Shown: positions 8,297-16,568 of the stretch, piece by piece
Position numbering within the stretch: the first letter of the stretch is position 1
Layout: each line of letters begins with the position of its first letter
NCBI RefSeq assembly: GCF_040227235.1
Contig: NZ_JBELNZ010000003.1
Location: 434,001 to 498,000, forward strand
From: Parafrigoribacterium_A soli
GTDB lineage: Bacteria > Actinomycetota > Actinomycetes > Actinomycetales > Microbacteriaceae
Direction of reading: 5' to 3'
Length of the DNA: 64,000 nucleotides
Program-made: the position numbers and the translations under genes
Notes under the pieces: model-generated
Database searches by the model: none
Told to the model about the DNA's origin: nothing
Seen by the model: only the letters and a program-made list of their open reading frames with translations

Positions 8297-9718
8297 CTAA
8301 TCCTTACTGAAGCGGTGGTTCTGCTTGATCCTGCTCGTCAGTTCGGTGACCTGGTTGTAGATCGAGCGACGCTCCTTCATGAGTTCCGTGATCTTCTTGT
8401 TCGCGTACATCACGGTGGTGTGATCGCGGTTGCCGAAGAGCTGGCCGATTTTCGGCAGCGAGAGATTCGTCATCTCGCGGCACAGGTACATCGCGATCTG
8501 CCTCGCCGTGGCAACGGCCTGGGAGCGAGAAGAACCGTAGAGGTCGTCGACCGAGAGCTTGAAGTACTCCGCCGTGTGGTTGATGATGTCGACCGGCGCG
8601 ATCACATTGTCTTCGTCGAGTGTGATCAGGTCTTTGAGAACGGTCTGTACGAGTGCCAGGTCGACGGGTGTGCGATTGAGGCTCGCGAAGGCCGTCACCC
8701 TGATGAGGGTGCCCTCGAGCTCGCGGATGTTCGAGGAGACCTTGGTGGCCATGTACTCCAGGATGTCTGCGCTCACCTGCAGCTTCTCGCTCTGGGCCTT
8801 CTTGCGCAGGATCGCGATGCGAGTCTCGAGGTCGGGAGCCTGCACATCCGTGATCAGGCCCCATTCGAATCTGGAGCGCATGCGGTCTTCGAACCCGGTG
8901 AGGTGTTTGGGTGGCAGATCGCTCGTGATCACGACCTGTTTGTTGTGATCGTGGAGAGTATTGAAGGTGTGAAAGAACGCTTCCTGGGTCTCGACCGCTC
9001 GCTGCAGGAATTGAATGTCGTCGATCAGCAGGATGTCGATCTCGCGATATCTGGCCTGAAAGACAGAGGAGCGGTTGTTTGCGATCGAGTTGATGAAGTC
9101 GTTGGTGAATTCTTCGGAACTGACGTACCGAACCCGGATGCCCGGATAGAGACTCTCGGCGTAGTGGCCGATGGCGTGCAGGAGATGTGTCTTACCGAGT
9201 CCGGAGTCACCGTAGATGAACAGTGGGTTGTAGGCCTTGGCCGGAGCCTCCGCAACCGCGACCGCGGCAGCGTGGGCAAATCGGTTCGATCCGCCGATGA
9301 CGAAGTTATCGAAGTTGTATTTGGGATTGAGCCTCGAGTCGCTTCGCCTGGACGTCGAACCGCTATCGAGCTGGATCGGGGCGACCGGTTGTTCGATGTA
9401 GACCTGCTCGGCGGTGTCGACGGACTGCTCGAGCGAATCGTGCGTGATGTCGGGATTGACGACTATGGCGAAATTGCTCACCGGGACCTCATCGCCGAGT
9501 GAAGTGATGGCATTGAGGAGTGGGAGTCGGATGCGCTGTTCGAGCATTCCCCTGGTGAGGTCGTTGGGAACCTCGAGGTAGAGCGTGCCGGCCATGACGC
9601 CCTTGGGTTCGACAAGGCTGAGAAAGCCCTGCAACTGGGGAGTGATCCGCTCGTCGTCTCGAAGTAAAGCGAGCACTGACCGCCAGATGCCCGGGGTCGA
9701 ATCTGCCGGTTCGCTCAT
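8297..9718 (-). CDS. dnaA: Chromosomal replication initiator protein DnaA
   Basis: AAA+ initiator that binds the boxes in oriC and opens the duplex. The chosen ATG at 9718 (MSEPADST) has a GGGAGG ribosome-binding site 5-10 nt upstream; an in-frame ATG at 9742 would add eight residues and has no such site. The protein has 473 residues. Walker A is GDSGLGKT at about 170-177, Walker B is LLIDDIQFL, and the C-terminal signature DHTTVMYANKKI contacts the boxes. A perfect DnaA box lies upstream at 9828-9836, which suggests autoregulation. Confidence 0.98.
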   Translation of the reverse strand: MSEPADSTPGIWRSVLALLRDDERITPQLQGFLSLVEPKGVMAGTLYLEVPNDLTRGMLEQRIRLPLLNAITSLGDEVPVSNFAIVVNPDITHDSLEQSVDTAEQVYIEQPVAPIQLDSGSTSRRSDSRLNPKYNFDNFVIGGSNRFAHAAAVAVAEAPAKAYNPLFIYGDSGLGKTHLLHAIGHYAESLYPGIRVRYVSSEEFTNDFINSIANNRSSVFQARYREIDILLIDDIQFLQRAVETQEAFFHTFNTLHDHNKQVVITSDLPPKHLTGFEDRMRSRFEWGLITDVQAPDLETRIAILRKKAQSEKLQVSADILEYMATKVSSNIRELEGTLIRVTAFASLNRTPVDLALVQTVLKDLITLDEDNVIAPVDIINHTAEYFKLSVDDLYGSSRSQAVATARQIAMYLCREMTNLSLPKIGQLFGNRDHTTVMYANKKITELMKERRSIYNQVTELTSRIKQNHRFSKD

Positions 9719-9981
9719 AGTTCCCTCCCGCGAAATGCGCACTTACTCACAGGGTTATCCACCGACTGTGCAGTCCCACCACCTTAGTTTGTGCGGGAGA
9801 GTGCATGGCAAGACGCCGTCGTCCACATGTGGATAAAGTGGGGTGTCCCTACTCCGGGGTTTGACCGCAGCGCTTTAAGCTCGTAGCTTTAATCAGTTGA
9901 CCTCTAGCCTTTCGGCTAACCCTTCTACTTTCCTGGGCTTCACTGCTGGCCTTGTGGAGTTCCAACACGCGGAGATTGATC
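9719..9981. promoter_or_regulatory. Divergent dnaA/rpmH control region
   Basis: 263-bp spacer between the divergent dnaA and rpmH genes. DnaA boxes are TTATCCACC (9755-9763) and perfect TGTGGATAA (9828-9836), the latter inside the palindrome TCCACATGTGGA. For rpmH a plausible promoter is TTGACC (9861-9866), 17 bp, TAGCTT (9884-9889). A small hairpin TAGCC-TTTC-GGCTA follows at 9905-9918 in the rpmH leader. The boxes are seen directly; promoter use is inferred. Confidence 0.6.
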
Positions 9982-10119
9982 ATGAGCAAGAGAACCTTTC
10001 AGCCTAATAACCGCCGTCGCGCCAAGGTGCACGGCTTCCGCCTGCGCATGCGCACTCGTGCCGGCCGTGCAATCCTGAGCGCTCGTCGCCGCAAGGGCCG
10101 CACCGAGCTCTCCGCGTAG
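9982..10119 (+). CDS. rpmH: 50S ribosomal protein L34
   Basis: 45-residue highly basic protein starting MSKRTFQPNNRRRAKVHGF and ending GRTELSA, a textbook L34. It is a structural protein of the large ribosomal subunit. The ATG at 9982 is the only reasonable start, with GGAGATT upstream as a weak ribosome-binding site. It heads the rpmH-rnpA-yidD-yidC-jag-rsmG series, divergent from dnaA, a near-universal bacterial arrangement. Confidence 0.98.
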   Translation: MSKRTFQPNNRRRAKVHGFRLRMRTRAGRAILSARRRKGRTELSA

Positions 10120-10144
10120 CGGCTCCCGAGGCGGCCTGTTCCTC

Positions 10145-10486
10145 GTGCTTGCCAGGGTCCACCGTTTGGTGCGCGCCGATGACTATCGGCAGACCGTTCG
10201 CCGGGGACGCAAGTTCGGAGCGGAACACACGATCAGCTATGTCGTCAACCGCGCCGATACGGGTCCGGCGCGATTCGGTTTCATCGTCTCGAAGGCCGTG
10301 GGCAATGCCGTCGCCCGGAATCTGGTGCGCCGTCGACTCAAAGCGGCGAGCTACGAGGCGCTCGGACGCATCGGTCCCGGGGTCGATGTCGTCGTGAGGG
10401 CGCTTCCAGCTTCGCGAGGGGCCAGCTGGGTTAGCCTGCGTAGTGAAGTTTTCGGCCTGGCAGACAGACTCGAGGTGGGCAGGTGA
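10145..10486 (+). CDS. rnpA: Ribonuclease P protein component
   Basis: Protein subunit of RNase P, which matures the 5' ends of tRNAs together with the M1 RNA. The 113-residue basic protein shows the family pattern: an N-terminal FGAEHTISYVV strand, GFIVSKAVGNAVARN and the RNA-binding RNLVRRRLK segment. It starts at GTG 10145, 25 nt after rpmH, and overlaps yidD by 4 nt, so it is translationally coupled. Confidence 0.95.
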   Translation: MLARVHRLVRADDYRQTVRRGRKFGAEHTISYVVNRADTGPARFGFIVSKAVGNAVARNLVRRRLKAASYEALGRIGPGVDVVVRALPASRGASWVSLRSEVFGLADRLEVGR

Positions 10487-10794
10487 GAGCCATTGCGTCC
10501 TTCTTATTGCTCGCTCCCCGCAACATCTGCGTCGTTATCCTCCGTCTCTACCGCGCCGTGATCTCGCCCTTGTACGGTGATGTCTGTCGGTACTACCCCT
10601 CGTGCTCCGCGTATGCGCTGCGAGCCATTCAGGAGTATGGAGTGCTGCGCGGCACGGTCATGGGATCTCTGAGAATCGCGCGTTGCCATCCATGGGCTGC
10701 CGGCGGGATCGACGATGTTCCCCTTCGACGGCGGCAGAAGTACGCGATCACGCGTTTTGGTTTTGTTGTAGCGAGTAGCCACGGAAAGGGCTGA
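10483..10794 (+). CDS. yidD: Membrane protein insertion efficiency factor YidD
   Basis: 103-residue small membrane-associated protein of the YidD family. The conserved core LYRAVISPLYGDVCRYYPSCSAYALRAI with its cysteines is present, followed by RIARCHPWAAGGIDDVP. YidD assists YidC- and Sec-dependent membrane protein insertion. The GTG start overlaps the rnpA stop by 4 nt, and yidC follows 7 nt later, so the group is one operon. Confidence 0.94.
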   Translation: MRAIASFLLLAPRNICVVILRLYRAVISPLYGDVCRYYPSCSAYALRAIQEYGVLRGTVMGSLRIARCHPWAAGGIDDVPLRRRQKYAITRFGFVVASSHGKG

Positions 10795-10801
10795 CTACGA
10801 A

Positions 10802-11776
10802 ATGAATTTCCCCGCGATAATCGACGGAATTCTCTGGCCCATCAAGTGGGTTGTGGAGTTGCTGCTCGTCTCCTTCCACTCGGTCTTCACCTTCTTCGGC
10901 ATGGATCCCGACGCCGGTCTCACCTGGGTGCTGTCGATCGTCGGGCTCGTGCTGGTGATCCGGGCCGCTCTCGTTCCGATCTTCGTGAAGCAGATTGTGA
11001 GCCAGCGGCGCATGCTCGAGGTAGCGCCGCAACTCAAGAAGATCCAGGACAAGTACAAGGGTAAGAAGGACCAGTTCTCTCGCGAGGCGATGTCCCGCGA
11101 GACGATGGCGCTGTACAAGAAGACCGGCACCAACCCGCTGAGCTCGTGCCTGCCGCTACTGATTCAGATGCCTATCTTCTTCAGCCTGTTCTCGGTGCTG
11201 AACAACGCGCAGCGCGAGACCGTCGCGGGCGTCGGACTCTTGAACCCCGAACTGTCGAAGTCGTTCGGTGAGGCGATCCTGTTCGGTATCGCTCCGCTCA
11301 AGGATTCGATTAGTTCTGCTCACGGCAACGTCGCGGTCATCGCGATTGCAGCAACGATGGTCGTGTTGATGACCGCCTCGCAGTTCATCACTCAGCTGCA
11401 GATCATGTCGAAGAATCAGTCCGCCGAGATGAAGAACAGCCCGATGTTCAAGCAGCAGCGTGTTCTGCTCTACATCCTTCCGCTGGTGTTCGCCTTCTCT
11501 GGCTTCACCTTCCCGCTGGGCGTGATGTTCTACTGGCTCGTCTCGAACGTCTGGACGATGGGACAGCAGTTCCTCGTCATCCGCAACCTGCCAACACCGG
11601 GCAGTGAGGCCGCGCTGGCTCGCGAGGCGAGGCTGGCCAAGCGAGCACAGCGCAAGGGAATCACCATCGTCGAGGAGGGGAAGCCCGAAGTGGTCGAAGA
11701 GCCCAAGAGCCCCCAGAGGCAGCAGCCCGTGAACACGAAGAATCGGAATAAGAAGAAGCCCAGTGGTAAGAAGTAG
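10802..11776 (+). CDS. yidC: Membrane protein insertase YidC/Oxa1
   Basis: Inserts and folds membrane proteins, alone or with SecYEG. The 324-residue protein has five predicted hydrophobic segments. The conserved arginine of the hydrophilic groove is in VLVIRAALVPIF. A charged cytoplasmic hairpin (LKKIQDKYKGKKDQF) follows, then the TNPLSSCLPLLIQMPIFFSL stretch. The C-terminus is Lys/Arg-rich, consistent with ribosome contact. It follows yidD by 7 nt and its stop overlaps the first possible start of jag. Confidence 0.96.
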   Translation: MNFPAIIDGILWPIKWVVELLLVSFHSVFTFFGMDPDAGLTWVLSIVGLVLVIRAALVPIFVKQIVSQRRMLEVAPQLKKIQDKYKGKKDQFSREAMSRETMALYKKTGTNPLSSCLPLLIQMPIFFSLFSVLNNAQRETVAGVGLLNPELSKSFGEAILFGIAPLKDSISSAHGNVAVIAIAATMVVLMTASQFITQLQIMSKNQSAEMKNSPMFKQQRVLLYILPLVFAFSGFTFPLGVMFYWLVSNVWTMGQQFLVIRNLPTPGSEAALAREARLAKRAQRKGITIVEEGKPEVVEEPKSPQRQQPVNTKNRNKKKPSGKK

Positions 11777-11832
11777 TGCCTGAAGCCACTCAACTCCCCC
11801 ACGACCACCAACGCCAGATGGAGAATAGCGCC

Positions 11833-12378
11833 GTGTCAAACGAAGTACAGGACGATCAGACACCCGTGGCCGACGTCGCTGCCGACCAGGAACTCACTGA
11901 ATCGCGCGCGGAACGCACGATTGCGCAGCTTGAGGAAGAGGGCGAGATTGCTGCGGACTACATCGAGGAGCTGCTCGATATTAGCGACCTCGATGGCGAC
12001 ATCGACATCGATGCTCGCGCCGGCCGGGCGTATGTGTCGGTGAACTCCAGCCAGGACAGCAATTTGCGGCTGCTCTCGAAGCCGGACACCGTGACCGCCC
12101 TCCAGGAGCTCACCCGCATTGCGGTGCAAGCGAAGACGGGGTCGTTCTCACGACTCATTCTCGACGTGGGTGGATCACGCCAGGCGCGCGAGAAGGAATT
12201 GAGCGCATTCGTGGAGCACGCGATCGGTCGCATCGAAGAGGGTGCTGCATCGGCCGCGCTGCCGCCGATGTCTTCCTACGAACGGAAGCTTGTGCACGAC
12301 CTCGTTGCCTCCCGCGGATTTTCCTCGGAGTCCGAGGGCGAGGGTCGCGACCGGCACACCGTGATCTCTCGCGCATAG
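11833..12378 (+). CDS. jag: Jag/KhpB-type RNA-binding protein (KH and R3H domains)
   Basis: Single-strand nucleic-acid-binding protein of the Jag family. An acidic N-terminal segment is followed by a KH-like region (about residues 45-105 with this start) and a C-terminal R3H domain with SYERKLVHDLVAS. The GTG at 11833 is preferred because GGAGA lies 8 nt upstream. A GTG at 11776 overlapping the yidC stop, or an ATG at 11818, would lengthen the protein to 200 or 186 residues. Relatives influence cell-wall growth and sRNA stability; the role here is inferred. Confidence 0.88.
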   Translation: MSNEVQDDQTPVADVAADQELTESRAERTIAQLEEEGEIAADYIEELLDISDLDGDIDIDARAGRAYVSVNSSQDSNLRLLSKPDTVTALQELTRIAVQAKTGSFSRLILDVGGSRQAREKELSAFVEHAIGRIEEGAASAALPPMSSYERKLVHDLVASRGFSSESEGEGRDRHTVISRA

Positions 12379-12392
12379 TTTCACGTGAAACA
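12377..12392. other. parS: parS centromere site 1
   Basis: The 16-mer AGTTTCACGTGAAACA matches the canonical bacterial parS palindrome at 15 of 16 positions. ParB binds such sites, spreads and organises the origin region. It occupies the whole jag-rsmG gap: the last base of the site is followed at once by the TTG start of rsmG at 12393. Confidence 0.95.
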
Positions 12393-13025
12393 TTGAGCGA
12401 TATCGAGCTGGAGCCGGAACCGGCAGAGGCGCGCGCGATCTTTGGCGACCGACTGGAACTCGCTAGGCAGTTCACCCACGATCTAGCCCAGTTCGGTGAG
12501 GAATTGGGGCTGATCGGCCCGCTCGAGCTACCGAAACTGTGGTCGCGGCACATCATCAACTGCGGGCTCTTGGCTCCGCTCCTCCGACCCGGCCGCGTCG
12601 GCGATATCGGCAGTGGCGCGGGGTTGCCAGGCCTGGCGTTAGCCATAGCGCGCCCCGACGTGACCCTGGTTCTCATCGAGCCCATGGAGCGCAGGGTCGA
12701 GTGGCTCCGCGCTGAGGCGGAGCGTCTGCGACTCGGCAATGTCGAAGTGGTACGTGCACGTGCCGAAGAAGCGAAACTTTCTCCTTGGCTGGATCAGGCG
12801 ACCGCGCGCGCCGTCAGCGCGCTGTCCAAGCTCATTCCCCTCACGGTTCCGCTTGTGAGGTCTGGAGGCGAGCTGTTGTTCCTTAAGGGTGCGAGCGTCG
12901 CGAAGGAAGTGGAGGCCGCTTCTAAGGTGATTCGCAAGGCGAGACTGACGGATGTTGACGTTGTGACACTCGGAGAGGGACTCGTGTCGGAGGTCACGAG
13001 GGTCTTTCGGGCTACAGTTGACTAG
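12393..13025 (+). CDS. rsmG: 16S rRNA (guanine527-N7)-methyltransferase RsmG
   Basis: SAM-dependent methyltransferase of the GidB family that makes m7G527 in 16S rRNA; its loss gives low-level streptomycin resistance in other bacteria. The 210-residue protein has the SAM-binding motif VGDIGSGAGLPGLALA at about residue 70, followed by VLIEPMERRVEWL and ARAVSALSKL. The start is taken as TTG 12393, directly after parS; no ATG or GTG fits between it and the conserved domain. No good Shine-Dalgarno is visible. Confidence 0.93.
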   Translation: MSDIELEPEPAEARAIFGDRLELARQFTHDLAQFGEELGLIGPLELPKLWSRHIINCGLLAPLLRPGRVGDIGSGAGLPGLALAIARPDVTLVLIEPMERRVEWLRAEAERLRLGNVEVVRARAEEAKLSPWLDQATARAVSALSKLIPLTVPLVRSGGELLFLKGASVAKEVEAASKVIRKARLTDVDVVTLGEGLVSEVTRVFRATVD

Positions 13026-13127
13026 TCACTTGTAGCGACACTTTTTCCATTCGGGCACGGCGTGGGGCACCCTGCCTGGCCGGCACTGCTGTTTCGGACG
13101 CAGGCCCCTCCCGCACCAGAGCAAGAA

Positions 13128-13143
13128 GGTTTCACGTGAAACA
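13128..13143. other. parS: parS centromere site 2
   Basis: GGTTTCACGTGAAACA contains the perfect 14-bp core GTTTCACGTGAAAC. The GTG at 13136-13138 inside the palindrome is the apparent start codon of parA, with AGAAGG (13124-13129) as its ribosome-binding site. ParB binding here would cover the parA translation start and could affect its transcription. Confidence 0.95.
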
Positions 13144-14548
13144 TCCGCAGGACGAAACCGTCGAAGCAAGCGGTAGCGAGCAGGACGACACGACTTCGGC
13201 GGAGGTGGCGCAGTCGGCGACAGATCAGCTCGATTCAGAGCAGGCGCCGCACACGGAGCAGCAACCGAGCCACGGCGAACCGGATACCGACACCGCGCTC
13301 CTCGACATTATGGAGGTTCCGCTGCCTCCCCGCGAGGAGCACTACAACGACGGCGTGGTCGACGCCGTGCCGTCTACAGTGCAGTCGGGTGCCGCGGACG
13401 TGGAAACATCAGATGCGCCGGAGGCGGAGGCGTGGAAACAGGCGGCTTCCGAGGTCGACGCGTCGGAGGATTCGGATTCACGCTATGTCGAGAAAACTGC
13501 TTTCACTGAGCATCAGCCAGAGGCTGGTGTGGAATCGCTCGGTGCTGCGGACGAGTCCGCAGAAGCTGCCACGGATTTCTCGGAACCGGATCACCAGGAG
13601 CTGACCCAGGTCGAAGAGCCCGCTACGGCCCGGCAACCGCAACCCGTGACATCGGCGCGCTCGACGTCGTTCAGCTTTGACGACACCCCGCTCGCCAGGG
13701 AGCTCTCCGAGATCACTCGCCGCAGGCGGGCTTTGGCGGCGGAGGCCCTCCCGCTCCCCGAGAAGACGCGCGTGTTCACCGTCGCAAACCAGAAGGGCGG
13801 TGTGGGAAAAACCACGACGACCGTCAACCTGGCCGCCGCACTTGCCAGAAACGGTGCTCGGGTACTGGTTATCGACCTCGATCCGCAGGGGAACGCATCC
13901 ACGGCGCTCGGAATCGAACATCGTTCGGAAACGGTGAGCGTCTACGACGTGATCATCAACGACGTGCCGGTGCGCGAGGTTGTGCAGAAGAGCCCGGAGT
14001 TTGAGGCGCTCTATTGCATCCCGGCCACCATCCACCTCGCGGGAGCCGAGATCGAACTCGTCTCGCTCGTTGCGCGGGAGCAGCGGCTGCGCACGGCGCT
14101 CGAGCTGTTTATCTCGGAGAGCGAGGAGCCGTTCCACTACGTCTTCATCGACTGCCCGCCCTCGCTCGGTCTGCTCACTATCAACGCCTTTGTGGCCGCG
14201 AGTGAGGTGCTCATCCCGATCCAGTGTGAGTACTACGCACTGGAGGGTCTTAGCCAGTTGCTCACCAACATCCAACTCATCGAACGGCACCTCAACCCCG
14301 TGTTGACCGTGTCCACGATTCTGCTGACGATGTACGACGCACGCACCAACCTCGCCAACCAGGTCGCTCAGGATGTTCGGGACCACTTCCCCGATCAGGT
14401 GTTATCCACACTCATCCCTCGATCGGTGCGCATCTCCGAGGCGCCAAGCTATGGTCAGAGTGTCATCAGCTACGACGCGAGCTCACCGGGCTCGCTGTCA
14501 TATCTGGAGGCGGCAGCAGAAATCGCACGACGTGGAGCACCCAACTGA
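13136..14548 (+). CDS. parA: Chromosome partitioning ATPase ParA with long N-terminal extension
   Basis: Deviant Walker A ATPase that moves ParB-parS complexes and segregates the origin. The ATPase domain starts near residue 210: KGGVGKTTTT at 220-229, DLDPQGNASTALG, and FIDCPPSLGLL. Before it lie about 205 residues rich in Glu, Asp, Ser, Ala and Gln with no visible fold, making the protein 470 residues instead of the usual 255-300. The GTG start lies within parS, with AGAAGG 6 nt upstream. The stop overlaps the parB ATG. Confidence 0.95.
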   Translation: MKHPQDETVEASGSEQDDTTSAEVAQSATDQLDSEQAPHTEQQPSHGEPDTDTALLDIMEVPLPPREEHYNDGVVDAVPSTVQSGAADVETSDAPEAEAWKQAASEVDASEDSDSRYVEKTAFTEHQPEAGVESLGAADESAEAATDFSEPDHQELTQVEEPATARQPQPVTSARSTSFSFDDTPLARELSEITRRRRALAAEALPLPEKTRVFTVANQKGGVGKTTTTVNLAAALARNGARVLVIDLDPQGNASTALGIEHRSETVSVYDVIINDVPVREVVQKSPEFEALYCIPATIHLAGAEIELVSLVAREQRLRTALELFISESEEPFHYVFIDCPPSLGLLTINAFVAASEVLIPIQCEYYALEGLSQLLTNIQLIERHLNPVLTVSTILLTMYDARTNLANQVAQDVRDHFPDQVLSTLIPRSVRISEAPSYGQSVISYDASSPGSLSYLEAAAEIARRGAPN

Positions 14549-15498
14549 TGGCAGGACCCAAGAGAACCGGACTCGGCCGGGGCATCGGCGCCCTGATCCC
14601 CACGGATGCGGGATCGCCGCAACGTCCAGTCGACGTGTTCTTCCCCGCGGCGAAGCAAGCCGCCGATCCCCTCGTGTCTGTGCCCGGCGCGAGGTTGGCG
14701 AATCTCTCTCCTTCGGACATCGTGCCGAACGCCGCACAACCTCGAAAGGAGTTCGTCAAGGAAGACCTCGACGAGCTCGTTCACTCGATTCGTGAGATCG
14801 GCGTTCTGCAGCCGATCGTCGTCAGGCCCATCGAAGACGCTGCACCTGGAGGGCCGCAGTACGAACTGGTGATGGGCGAACGACGCCTGCGTGCGAGCAA
14901 GCAGCTCGGACTCGAGACGATCCCCGCCGTCATCAAGAACACCGCGGATGACGCGATGCTGCGGGATGCGCTGCTCGAGAACCTGCACCGGGCGAATCTC
15001 AACCCTCTCGAAGAGGCCTCGGCGTATCAGCAGTTGCTGGCTGACTTCGGCATCACTCAGGACGAACTCGCCTCGAGGATCGGGCGTTCGCGGCCGCAGA
15101 TCACCAACACGCTGCGTCTGCTGCGGCTGCCGGAGACCGTGCAGAAGCGCGTCGCGGCGGGCGTGTTGAGCGCCGGGCACGCCCGCGCGATCCTCTCGAG
15201 CGGCGATGTCGACGCCATGGAGCGGCTCTCGGACAAGATTGTCAATGAGGATCTCTCGGTGCGCGCTGCCGAGGCGGCCGCTGGACAGTTGAACTCCAAG
15301 CCCGCGCGACCGACGAAGCCGAGCGCCGGAAAGCGTCAGGGCCAGCTCGACGAGATCGCGGAGCGGTTGGGAGACAGACTGAGCACGAGGGTCAAGGTGA
15401 ACCTCGGCTCGAGCAAGGGCAGCATCGTCATTGATTTTGCGACCGTGGCAGACCTGAACCGCATCCTCGCGGAGTTGAACGAGCCCGGTTTCGGCTGA
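14548..15498 (+). CDS. parB: Chromosome partitioning protein ParB (CTPase clamp)
   Basis: Binds parS and slides on DNA as a CTP-dependent clamp. The N-terminal TGLGRGIGALIP motif, which contacts ParA in relatives, is present. The CTP-binding motif GERRLRAS is at 110-117 and ENLHRANLNPLEEA at 144-157. A helix-turn-helix spans about 168-190 (ITQDELASRIGRSRPQITNTL), and the C-terminal dimerisation domain follows. The 316-residue protein starts at ATG 14548, overlapping the parA stop by 1 nt. Confidence 0.97.
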   Translation: MAGPKRTGLGRGIGALIPTDAGSPQRPVDVFFPAAKQAADPLVSVPGARLANLSPSDIVPNAAQPRKEFVKEDLDELVHSIREIGVLQPIVVRPIEDAAPGGPQYELVMGERRLRASKQLGLETIPAVIKNTADDAMLRDALLENLHRANLNPLEEASAYQQLLADFGITQDELASRIGRSRPQITNTLRLLRLPETVQKRVAAGVLSAGHARAILSSGDVDAMERLSDKIVNEDLSVRAAEAAAGQLNSKPARPTKPSAGKRQGQLDEIAERLGDRLSTRVKVNLGSSKGSIVIDFATVADLNRILAELNEPGFG

Positions 15499-15506
15499 GG
15501 CCTAGG

Positions 15507-15557
15507 CGCTTCGACAAGCTCAGCGACCGTGTTCGCAAAGCCCCTCGAGACGGTCGC
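15507..15557. repeat. Dispersed palindromic element, copy 2 (partial)
   Basis: GCGCTTCGACAAGCTCAGCG (15507-15526) repeats the arm seen at 1878-1892. GCGACCG (15523-15529) pairs with CGGTCGC (15551-15557). It lies between the convergent parB and ddl genes and could act as a bidirectional terminator. Confidence 0.65.
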
Positions 15558-15599
15558 AGGGCAACCCCTCGGGGAACGCGAGCTCAGCAAACCGGCTGT

Positions 15600-16562
15600 T
15601 CAGACGTCGCGCTCGGCCATTGCGGCCTCGGCGAGGGCCAGGTAGACGCGTCCGAGGTCGTGGCCCGCAGCCTCGAGCGCCTGTGGCAGCAGCGACGTCT
15701 CGGTGAGACCCGGCAGCACGTTGGCCTCGAGGAACCACGGGGTTCCAGCATCGTCGATGATCAGGTCGATCCTGGAGACGTGGCGCAGTCCGAGAGCCTC
15801 GTGCGCCTGCAGGGCGGCGGAGGAGGCACGGGCAGAGACATCATCGTTCAGTCGGGCGGGCGTATAGAAACGGGTCTCCCCGGCGTTATACCGTGCCTCG
15901 AAGCTGTACACGCCCGATAGCGGCTCGATCTCGACGGCAGGCAGGGCGGTGGGGCCATCACCGGTATCGATCACGCCAATGGCGATCTCTGTGCCCGAAA
16001 TCATTTGTTCGATGAGCGCGACATCGCAGTAGGTGTAGGCGTCGACCATGGCGCGCGGCAGCTCGCCGCGGTCGTGCACGAGCGAAACGCCCTGGGCCGA
16101 TCCACCTCGGGCCGGCTTGACGACCAGCGGCGTGGGCAGTTCGTTCTGGATGCTGTCCAGGATGCTGTGGGCTCCGAGTTCACGGAACGCATCGCGCGGC
16201 AGGGCAATCGAGCGAGGTGTGGGCACACCGACCCTGCCAACGAGGGCCTTCGCGGTGGGCTTGTCCCAGGCGAGGCGCGAGGCATCGGCACGCGATCCCA
16301 CGTACGGAATGTCGAGGAAGTCGAGGATGCCGCGAAGGGCTCCGTCCTCACCGCTCGCGCCGTGAAGGGCGGGCCACACGACATCGGGGCGGTTCTCGAC
16401 GAGGTGGGTGAGGAGTGAAGCATCCGGGTCTCTGAGCGTGACTTCTACACCCTGCTCGATGAGGCCGTCGGCCACCCTTCTGCCGGAGCGGAGGGAGACG
16501 TCGCGCTCGTGCGAAATACCGCCGGCGAGAACGAGGACGCGGGTCGGGGAGTTGTTCGTCAT
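15600..16562 (-). CDS. ddl: D-alanine--D-alanine ligase family protein
   Basis: ATP-grasp ligase, likely joining two D-alanines for peptidoglycan precursors. The 320-residue protein shows LAGGISHERDVSLRSG at the N-terminus, LHGASGEDGALRGIL, the ATP-binding PLVVKPARGGSAQGVSLV, and metal-binding FLEANVLPGLTETSL near the C-terminus. It is shorter than the major ~360-residue actinobacterial Ddl, so a second copy elsewhere is possible. It lies 6 nt after the aminotransferase gene, suggesting one transcript. Substrate specificity is inferred from the family. Confidence 0.88.
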   Translation of the reverse strand: MTNNSPTRVLVLAGGISHERDVSLRSGRRVADGLIEQGVEVTLRDPDASLLTHLVENRPDVVWPALHGASGEDGALRGILDFLDIPYVGSRADASRLAWDKPTAKALVGRVGVPTPRSIALPRDAFRELGAHSILDSIQNELPTPLVVKPARGGSAQGVSLVHDRGELPRAMVDAYTYCDVALIEQMISGTEIAIGVIDTGDGPTALPAVEIEPLSGVYSFEARYNAGETRFYTPARLNDDVSARASSAALQAHEALGLRHVSRIDLIIDDAGTPWFLEANVLPGLTETSLLPQALEAAGHDLGRVYLALAEAAMAERDV

Positions 16563-16568
16563 GATTTC

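Noticed and set aside
8144..9502. 452-residue rightward open frame over dnaA
   Set aside because: Antisense to dnaA and oriC; no family motif.
12385..12396. GTG inside parS site 1 as an alternative rsmG start
   Set aside because: It reads GTG AAA CAT TGA, so the frame ends after three codons.
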